Part shown: positions 57,265-64,000 of the stretch, piece by piece
How the letters are laid out: the number at the start of each line of letters is the position of its first letter
Position numbering within the stretch: the first letter of the stretch is position 1
Assembly (NCBI RefSeq): GCF_000203795.2
Contig: NW_006281099.1
Location: 484,690-548,689 of the forward strand
Length of the DNA stretch: 64,000 nucleotides
Reading direction: 5' to 3'
Source of the DNA: Batrachochytrium dendrobatidis JAM81
Lineage: Eukaryota; Chytridiomycota; Chytridiomycetes; Rhizophydiales
Notes under the pieces: model-generated
What the model saw: only the letters and a program-made list of their open reading frames with translations
Databases searched by the model: none
Told to the model about the DNA's origin: nothing
Program-made: the position numbers and the translations under genes

Positions 57265-58349
57265 GGCCGTATTCGCGTAAAATGAAACATTTCACGTATT
57301 TATCTTGAATCGACTATTTTGCTACAGAATAAAAAATGGTTATATTTGTCGTCTTCCTACTACAAATTGACTTTGATAGACATTCTCAATTCTTTGTTCT
57401 GTAATTGCTCAACGCACAAACCATTTTTTATACTCGACTCATTTTCAGCAGGGCTCAAGAATGGACGATGTGGAGCGGTTAGTGCAGCTCTAATCCATGT
57501 GCCGCTGCTAGATCTTGATATCCGATAAACTGCTTTGTTTGATGGCCTTACTTTTTGCTCATACTCTTGACTGTCCTTGAATTGATTAAAATCACATGCT
57601 AAATAAAGCAGTAATTGGCTAGTGTAATAAACCGCAATCTTTACATTGAAATGTCACTGGACTAAAACTCCGCCTTTTGCTGCAAATAAGTTGAATTTAG
57701 CAATCGCATTTACGTAAACTGCCACTTTCTGTATTGCGCTCCAGTCACTGCTATCTTGCTTGGGAATAGACAATGGTTAAATATTTATTGTGCCTTCCTA
57801 TTAGGAATTGACTTGGCAGAGATTTTCAATTCAACAAACAGCATCCACCATAATGCATACACAATTCAACTAGGTTCAAACTGAAACTAGCCCTATCTTC
57901 ATTCCTGGTAGTCATACATTGTACGATCATCAAGTTTGAAACCAGATCCATTTAGATATCGGGTTCGACGGTTGTCAAGACAACTCTACAAACTCATGTG
58001 TTCTAAAATATCAGATACGTTTTAGTTGGAGAAAACAAAGATCGTATATTTCAAGAATGAAGCTGCTGTTTCCATGCCAACCCCCCAATGTTCGATTTGT
58101 AGAAAGGAGAGCTGGGAACTGAACAAGTGCCAGGGATGCGAGATTGACTAGAACATGTGAATGCTGCTTTGAACATTCGTTCAGTTTTTTATAAAAAATA
58201 GGTATGGCGGAGAAAGATCAATCAGTTTTATCAAGGAGTTCGGAGAATACAATATTGTCCAGTATCTGGCACCAATCATCTCATAAGATGCTGCTTATTA
58301 TGTGTTTTGGCACCTTTATTTAGTGTTCTATTTTACGTGAATACGGCTG
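57265..58349 (+). mobile_element. Longest TIR element, composite (about 1,085 bp), with decayed TnpB/Fanzor-like gene
   Basis: The B-end GGCCGTATTCGCGTAAAATG continues AAACATTTCACGTATTTATCTTG and follows TA. The A-end, inverted, is GTGTTCTATTTTACGTGAATACGGCTG and precedes TA. A second B-end-like sequence starts near 57701 (CAATCGCATTTACGTAAAC), followed by the same subterminal order (GGAATAGACAATGGTTAAAT). The copy therefore looks like one element inserted in or next to another. The 3' half encodes the remnant described separately. A-end subterminal blocks (GGCACCAATCATCTCATAAG, TTATTATGTGTTTTGGCACC) are shared, inverted, with the copies at 26316 and 45829. Confidence 0.8.
57900..58275 (+). 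pseudogene. Decayed TnpB/Fanzor-like nuclease C-terminus
   Basis: The remnant lies within the TIR element. One frame reads CSICRKESWELNKCQGCEID before a stop, and the next frame continues HVNAALNIRSVFYKK, then stop, then VWRRKINQFYQG. Two CxxC pairs about 13 residues apart, followed by an Asn-Ala-Ala-x-Asn-Ile motif, is the zinc ribbon plus last RuvC segment of TnpB/Fanzor nucleases (canonical CxxCG...CxxCG...RDxNAAxNI). At least one frameshift and several stops interrupt it, so it cannot be functional. The acidic RuvC residue before NAA is not preserved at the expected place. Only the C-terminal quarter is recognisable; the rest may lie in the decayed sequence upstream. Confidence 0.6.
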
Positions 58350-58369
58350 TAACAGACCCAAGCTTGTAT

Positions 58370-58555
58370 TTAGTGGCAGTGTTTTTGTATTGGCGGGGAA
58401 TACAAGTTTTTTAAATTGGACGAGTTTGGACTATTATATGCTTCTTTTATCCATTCTAGGTTGGTACTATCTATCATGTCCCTAATACGAGCGCTAGTGA
58501 GGTAAATCTGGCCATGCATTGTTGATAGATATATGTTCAAGTCACCCACCAACAA
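58370..58555 (-). pseudogene. Possible remnant of a retrotransposon endonuclease domain
   Basis: A 61-residue minus-strand frame starts MLVGDLNIYLS and continues ARIRDMIDSTNLEW. The GDLN-type start and a later helix resemble the region around the catalytic GDFN motif of APE-type endonucleases in non-LTR retrotransposons. It is too short and too divergent to be sure and may be coincidence. It lies between the composite TIR element and the GT92 gene; the rest of this 390-bp space shows nothing else. Confidence 0.2.
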
Positions 58556-58741
58556 GTTTAGTCAATTATAAAGAGTTGGATATAGCACCTCAATAGCCAA
58601 ATATACAAGGTCTCGAGAGTATGCTCTTCTGTTCTACAGAGTGCACTTGACAGACGTGTCTTGGGGCAAAAATCATGTCATATTGCTATAGGAAACCTTT
58701 AATTTACTTGCTATAATTGATATAGGCGGCGTTTTGTCAAA

Positions 58742-61674
58742 ATGATCATTTGGATGGTAGCAATTTTCCTAGCTATTATTTGTATAAACAGTATTGTGTA
58801 TCTAGACCAAAATGTGGAAGTTCATAGTGCCATGAACGACAGTGATTCTGTTCAGGTATGTATATTAGTCATTTCCCCTATATCTGGTCAAATGCTTTAT
58901 ATTTTCTGCTATTTCAGATTCGACAGAGGTAATGCATGTTTCACATCTAATCTTTTGGATCGTCGTGTGTCTACACTGATAATATATAATTAGCCGACCA
59001 TTGGAGAGGTAGGCCAGTTTTTAATGGTCAAAAACAATTTGCCGTTGCAGCTTAAACAGTATCCACCAACGTCGAATGAACTAGACGATGGGAATTCAAC
59101 TTTGCCATCGAAATACTTTCTTGTCGCGGCTGCCATGATGTATAACAAGGGAGATTATATTACTGAATGGATAGAATTTCATCTTCTTCAAGGGTTTGAC
59201 AGATTTGTTATATACGATCATATGGGAACAGACAATCTATCGGCAGTTATCAATCCTTATATTGAAGCAGGAGTCGCCGAAGTGATTGTATGGCCAAAAG
59301 AGTTTGAATTGACAGATCTCCCACCATTAGGGCCGCGGATCTGGCCTAGCGATGACATAAAGGAAAGCTTTGAAACGTCTTTTAAGCGTGAGTGCTTAGA
59401 AATCAAAGATTTATGGCATATTCATGGCGGATGTCAACGTACCGCCATGCAAGATGCTATTGCAAGATATCGAAATCGCACGGAATGGATTACCGTGTTT
59501 GATGTCGACGAGTTTTTTTATGTTTCAAAAACAGTAAGTATCAGCACATGGTTTTAGAATTTTACACGCATTGTAGTTTAACTTGGTATCTTGATTATAT
59601 ATCAAGTATGAGATTGACATGGGTAATAAAACCTACTTTTGCAATATAAATGTGCCACTCAGGGAAACGAAACAGCAGATACTGCAAGCATCACTACAGT
59701 TCGGGATGTTTTGATGTCTAAAGGAAAGGATTATGATCACATTAAAGTTCCTGGCAAGATTTTTGGTACGAGCGGCTTTTTACATAAGCCTATTTCGCAG
59801 AACGGCTTGCCTAACCGACTTGTTACTGAAGCGTATCGGTACAGAGTCAACACAGAGACTGGACAAAGACATGAAGAGTTGTTTATGGCCGGCAGATCAT
59901 ATTGCGAAAAATCATTTGCACGCATTTCTACCGTTACCAGCACAGTTATTCATCATTTTACATTTGATCACTATGAAAGCGAGGGAAACACAGTGCGGGA
60001 ACTCACAACTGGCAACGAATTAATAGACATGAATCATTATCAATATCTGTCACACTATCAGCAAAATTTTAAAGCGTTTGTAAACACTAATTGGAATATT
60101 TTTTACTGGAGACCTGTAGAAATGCTTTTTTGCGAAACGCTCGACTACAGTGTTGGATATCTCGTGCCTTTGGTTGACTACAATTTACGCGTTCGATATC
60201 ACTATGATCGATTGAAAACAATTGCTCAGAAACATCAATTGCAAGACAGTCCCCATTTTAAAAATGTAAGCATTTTAGTTGAATTTGCTATTCTATGCAG
60301 TAGTTGATTGTATTTGTAAAAAGCGATGCTCAACTCCTTTGTCTACCAAACTCTTGTCGATAGCATCGTAATTCAGTTTCTCAATTCAGTCTTTCAAGAA
60401 AACCATTTGAGTTGTGTATTGCATTTACTCATGTCAATAATGAGGCTCATAAACTTCGACGCGCCATAAATACCATTCTGCACCATATGATAAATGTCGA
60501 ACCAGACATCACATTTAAAACAGTATTGGTTATGAACCATCAATCTGCTCCACAGGAGCCAACTAAACTTGAATTGGAGTATCTCCACGACATAGTGTCT
60601 TTGTTTGATGAGATTGAGGTGCTCCCAAAACTCAGTCCGTGGACTATTGCAATGGACAGAGCTACAGAGCGATGCAAAAGTGCCCAGTACACACTGTTCA
60701 TGGAGGACAACTGGGAAACTCGCATTTACTCGGGGTCTATATCCGATTATAGTCGTCCTGGTCTCAACTTGCCCATGATTCGTCATGCAATGCACCTAAT
60801 GGATCACGAAAAAAACATTCTTGAGGTATGGCTTGGCGATACTCCAATTGACCCACCAGCTTATGAGCATGTACGATCAGGCTGGATCAAGGCAACATTT
60901 CTTCCAGCTCTTGATCGCAATGACTCAAATTTTCGACTTCTTCAAAAACAAATCTACGATGATAAGCTAAAAAATGCTGTATGGAAAGACACGTTTGATA
61001 ATTTTTTGAAAGAAAAGAAAATCAAGCAACGATTTATGCAGTACGCCAAGGATACTCTTGATTTAGAACGTCGTGACCAAACGCCTTTTATTTTGTCCTC
61101 TGAAGGAGATGAAGATTACTCGGTCGAGCAAAAGCGGGATTTAAGTCAAGTTGATCAAGATTTGGATGAGTTTGATTACGATGATGCAGTAGTTGAGTCA
61201 GACAAGCCAGTCGAGATCAAAAGTCGCGAACGATCAGCAAAACTTCTTGCAGACTTTTACAAATCTGCCAAATTACGCTTGAATTGCTTTCCTCAAATTG
61301 AATGCCCTTCGCGAATCACCTATATTCGAGTACAGGGAATGCAAGGTGGTAGTGGTTTGTCTGTTGTGCGACTCGGTGGAACAATCAAAAATAACCAACG
61401 CCTTGCAACGCTTCCATCGTGGAACAATATTGCTGATAACGCAAAGCATCAGTCGCCATTGGTTATTCAAGAGATGTACGGACAAGAGGCAATATCTCGT
61501 GGATTCAAGAGTGCACATATTTGCTTGACAACGCCAGGCTTGCAGGCTGAATGTAATCTTGATCCTGATTACATGTCCGACGAGGTTGTTACTGGAATCA
61601 TGTGGCGACAGCGAATCTTGCTGGACAAGGACCGCACTGGACCTGCATTTCCCGATCGTCCTATGGATGTCTAA
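58742..61674 (+). CDS. Type II membrane GT92-family glycosyltransferase fused to a second glycosyltransferase-like domain
   Basis: Exons 58742-58855, 58994-59533, 59663-60265 and 60364-61674 give 855 residues. The N-terminus has an uncleaved signal anchor (MVAIFLAIICINSIVYL), so the rest faces the Golgi/ER lumen. Residues about 60-420 match GT92: YFLVAAAMMYNKGDYITEWIEFHLLQG-type start (positions 59111-59193), FVIYDHMGTDN, the DVD metal-binding motif at 208-210 in WITVFDVDEFF, and a C-terminal HHFTFDHYES segment. After intron 3 (phase 0, acceptor GATAG at 60363) the frame continues into a different domain: CIAFTHVNNEAHKLRRAINT, YTLFMEDNWETR, an acidic insert and CNLDPDYMSDEVVTGIM. This second part resembles a GT-A fold with an EDNW motif, but I cannot name its family. 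Cell-wall or protein glycan synthesis is the likely area. Confidence 0.8.
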
Positions 61675-62031
61675 CTAAATAGTCCATCGAGGTAGTTATT
61701 ATATACGATTAGGGATTTAGTACAATAGCATCTCTAAAAGCATATTTGGGACTCGTGTCAACAGTACTTCCAACGCTATCCAATGTTGATTAAATTACAA
61801 TTACGACAAAAACAATAGTTTTTATTATAACGCATCATGAAAATAGGCATCTCTTTCTGTCCAACAGCCATTATATGTCATAACAGCTGGTAGCATGGGT
61901 TAAAGATGATTATTTGAGTAGTTATAACGTGCTAGTTTTAAATAAAACACCATACTTTTATAAACTTGAGATATTGCTGCAATTCATTTACACTAGTTTT
62001 TGTAGATTTAGTGTTGATTGATGCAAACAAT
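61675..62031. other. Convergent intergenic space, GT92 gene / nudC
   Basis: AT-rich, without a recognisable gene, terminal repeat or hairpin. It should contain the 3' ends of both flanking genes; several AATAAA-like A-rich stretches (for example AAATAAAACACC near 61939) may act as poly(A) signals. Confidence 0.4.
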
Positions 62032-63029
62032 TTACTCCATTTTTGCATTGCTAAACTACAGGTTCCAAGAATATCAAAAGCGTGGTTGGATAATTTTGAA
62101 TTTATAACCAGTGTTAGCCGAGGCAATTAAAAATGGTTCTAGGCAAAACAAAAACCTTACATCCATCTCGGGGTGTTGTTCCTTGAATCTTTTGAGTACA
62201 TCTGCTTTTTTCTGATCATCGCTAGAAGGAAGACCCATTGCTTTTTGGCGTTGATCAAACTAGATTTCGTAGTGGTATCAAATATATTAGAGTTTAATGC
62301 ATATCGCTCAAGCAACCATGTATTCAATACTCCAAATCATTAGAGGTGGTAGCCTAACCATCATTTTTTCAACCATGGCACGAGTTTCGCCATCCAAGTC
62401 TCCAAGTTTTGAATTTTCGGGGACAATCTTTGTGGTGTCGATCGCTGGGTGGTCAGTAATGACATTCTTCCACCATTCTCGATCATTGATTTTTTCCAAG
62501 TGGATCATGATCTCGCCATTATCTTTCGAGCGGAGCAGGATGTTAGTATTGGCGTCACAATAGCATAGAAATATTAAAGACAAACAAGCTTACCAAATAG
62601 CCAAGTGGAGTCCTCCACCTTGATATTGTTGCAGAGCTCACCCTATATTTCCCAGCATACAAGGATAGTTAGATCTAACGAAATACAATCTGAAGCACAG
62701 CTGTCGGGGTTGAATCCACTTACACTGAAGATGGGAGTGGGAGTGGACTTGAAGCCAACACTAAGATGCTTCTGTTTGATTGTAATGGCCATGTCTTTAG
62801 CCCTGGTGCCTTTTGGAATGGGAACAGCAATATCTACATCTTGTAGAGTTTGCCTCCACTTGTAAGGCAGAGCTTTAACGATACAAAGGTCAGATTCTGC
62901 TATGATGACATGAGAAAACACTCACATACCATCCTGCTCTTCCTTTTCTTTTATGCGAGCGAGCCTGTCCTTTTCCTCACGGTCCTTGTCAGACAAGAGC
63001 GAGTCGTCCTTGGGGTCGTTCATCATCAT
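62032..63029 (-). CDS. nudC: Nuclear migration protein nudC
   Basis: Minus-strand exons 63029-62930, 62896-62724, 62642-62594, 62522-62359, 62259-62161 and 62055-62032 give 202 residues. A short charged N-terminus ([19 protein letters not shown]) leads to a CS/p23-like domain: [46 protein letters not shown] and [13 protein letters not shown]. The C-terminus shows the nudC-specific [39 protein letters not shown] and a last exon of only eight codons encoding FSNAKME, equivalent to the family's FSKAKFN end. It is an Hsp90-linked cochaperone stabilising dynein regulators such as LIS1, in the cytosol. The exon-4 acceptor is AAG-type. It shares a 126-bp divergent promoter with uL14m. Confidence 0.94.
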
Positions 63030-63155
63030 TGCAATCGGCTGGTTGGCTGCAATCTGGCTGCAGCGACAAATCTATCCTTCATCACGTGATGATTAAATTG
63101 AAATAAAAAACAGTTCATTTGCCATCACTTGGATTGCAGCCATCAGATTGCAGTT

Positions 63156-63615
63156 ATGATCCAAATGAAGACCTTTTTAAAGGTATTGTTCTGTGCTCGT
63201 TGTTTATAAATCCAGTCTGGTTTCTCATTGTATTTTATTTCAGGTCATCGACAACTCTGGTGCTCTCGTTGTTGAGTGCATTAATGTTATGGGTCGACGT
63301 CGCATTGCTTCTGTTGGCGATGAGATCGTTTGCTCAGTGAAAAAAGCCAAACCTATTCTTGCCGACTCATCTACTACTGCTGCCAGCATCGTTCAGAAAC
63401 TTAAAAAGGGTGATGTTGTGCGTGCTCTTGTTGTTCGACAGCGTAAAGAGGTCAGGAGACTGGACGGTAGCTATATCAAGTTTGATGATAATGCTGTAGT
63501 CATGCTCAATAAGCAGGGTCAGCCGCTTGGGAATCGTGTTATGGGTATCATTGCTAGAGAATGTAGGCAGAAACGATGGGCAAAGATTGTTGCCATGGCT
63601 CCAAAAGTTATTTAA
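63156..63615 (+). CDS. MRPL38: Mitochondrial ribosomal protein uL14m
   Basis: Two exons, 63156-63182 (nine codons, MIQMKTFLK) and 63244-63615, give 132 residues. Joined, the start [19 protein letters not shown] is the universal uL14 beginning; further conserved blocks are [27 protein letters not shown] and [15 protein letters not shown]. There is no long presequence, as for yeast Mrpl38, whose import signal is internal to the N-terminus. The bacterial-like sequence and lack of eukaryotic cytosolic uL14 features point to the mitochondrial large subunit, where it contacts the small subunit. Confidence 0.92.
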
Positions 63616-63699
63616 CCCTGCTATAATCTGCATATTGCGAGCTCTAATTTTGCCGTGTCGTCATGAGTCTCATTTCAAGCCGAGAAATGAGTCTTTTTA

Positions 63700-63835
63700 C
63701 AGTCGTATTCATGTAAAATGAAACACTTTTCTGTATTTATCTTGAATTGACTCTATTTGTTCCTAAAGCACACAATGGTTCAATCGTATTTGTCTTTATT
63801 ATAAACGCCTACTCAAACTAAAATCATCAATATAA
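63700..63835 (+). mobile_element. B-end of the TIR element family near the right edge
   Basis: CAGTCGTATTCATGTAAAATG is followed by AAACACTTTTCTGTATTTATC and then TTGAATTGAC, CACACAATGGTTCAATC and TATTATAAACGCC, the B-end order seen at 57265 and near 57701. It is preceded by TA. No A-end occurs before the gene that leaves the window, so it is either truncated or a solo end lying between two convergent genes. Confidence 0.65.
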
Positions 63836-63846
63836 CTTTGCTACAA

Positions 63847-64000
63847 CTATTGTATTTCAAAAAACAATCGATCGTCCATAGTTACATCATCCAATGGATA
63901 CGATTGTGGTGTCCATCCTTCAAAATGAGAATTCAACCCTTGTATCATCATACTCTGGTCGTTAGATATATCCAACGTCATTGATTCGCTTTCAAGCTCA
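63847..64000 (-). CDS. C-terminus of an unidentified gene leaving the right edge
   Basis: Reading leftward from the window edge, one minus-strand frame is open for 50 codons and ends at a TAG (63847-63849). It encodes an acidic, Met/Asp/Gln-rich tail (SMTLDISNDQSMMIQ, PLDDVTMDDRLFFEIQ). Composition resembles an acidic transcription-activator tail. No family can be named from so little, and the frame could be chance. Confidence 0.4.
   Translation of the reverse strand, partial: ELESESMTLDISNDQSMMIQGLNSHFEGWTPQSYPLDDVTMDDRLFFEIQ

Noticed and set aside
58919..58930. Possible 11-nt microexon in the GT92 gene (after TTTCAG, before GTAATG)
   Set aside because: Including it puts a stop codon into the next exon; direct joining of 58855 to 58994 keeps the frame.
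1..64000. CRISPR arrays, bacterial operons, riboswitches, rRNA
   Set aside because: None seen. The dispersed terminal repeats are not regularly spaced and have no spacers, and the gene structure is plainly eukaryotic.

Overview
The window is nuclear DNA from an early-diverging, probably zoosporic (chytrid-like) fungus. The genes are AT-rich and intron-dense, with introns of about 45-150 nt carrying GTATGT/GTAAGT-type donors and TAG/CAG acceptors. Fungal traits (Swi1, Pbn1, a fungal-style FYVE protein) sit beside proteins that Dikarya mostly lack and flagellated lineages keep: a CAMSAP/Patronin CKK protein, a TBC1D19-type protein, a CSPP1-like centrosome/cilium candidate and phenylalanine hydroxylase. 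Genus assignment is inference only. All splice models below were built by hand from phase, splice-site consensus and family conservation.

Layout, left to right: 1-2018 (-) unrecognised nuclear-looking gene running off the left edge; 2716-3914 (+) AIM18-type chalcone-isomerase-fold mitochondrial protein; 4023-6674 (+) ARB1/ABCF2; 7175-11918 (+) CAMSAP-like protein; 12099-14172 (-) NAR1 and 14282-16123 (+) PBN1 sharing a very short divergent promoter; 16450-19036 (-) TBC1D19-like; 20433-20900 (+) small orphan; 21528-23807 (+) WASP/Las17; 23962-27242 (-) phenylalanine hydroxylase in 14 exons; 27652-27723 (+) tRNA-Gly(TCC); 28307-29421 (+) prefoldin subunit 3; 29497-30609 (-) thymidylate kinase; 30939-32175 (+) FYVE protein; 32462-35056 (+) SANT-domain protein; 35283-40191 (+) CSPP1-like coiled-coil protein; 40552-45809 (+) SWI1/ARID1; 46368-46922 (+) bL31m; 47134-47826 (-) uS7m; 48001-49232 (+) complex I 30 kDa subunit; 49462-51565 (+) KAR2/BiP; 52267-52603 (+) TIM13; 52811-57151 (+) HBS1; 58742-61674 (+) GT92 glycosyltransferase fused to a second domain; 62032-63029 (-) nudC; 63156-63615 (+) uL14m; 63847-64000 (-) end of a gene leaving the right edge.

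There is no operon logic. Genes are housekeeping and cytoskeletal, with loose themes: mitochondrial proteins (AIM18, bL31m, uS7m, the complex I subunit, TIM13, uL14m), microtubule/actin biology (CAMSAP, CSPP1-like, nudC, prefoldin 3, WASP) and translation/ribosome quality (ARB1, HBS1).

The main non-gene signal is a dispersed family of about a dozen short elements in the intergenic spaces and in introns. They share about 27-bp terminal inverted repeats (consensus like CAGCCGTATTCACGTAAAAT), mostly next to TA. The longest copy (57265-58349) contains a decayed C-terminal TnpB/Fanzor-like reading frame: two CxxC pairs followed by VNAALNIR. Several copies end only 11-50 bp upstream of start codons (prefoldin 3, thymidylate kinase, WASP) and one fills intron 1 of the phenylalanine hydroxylase gene. 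I consider this family the most interesting thing in the window.
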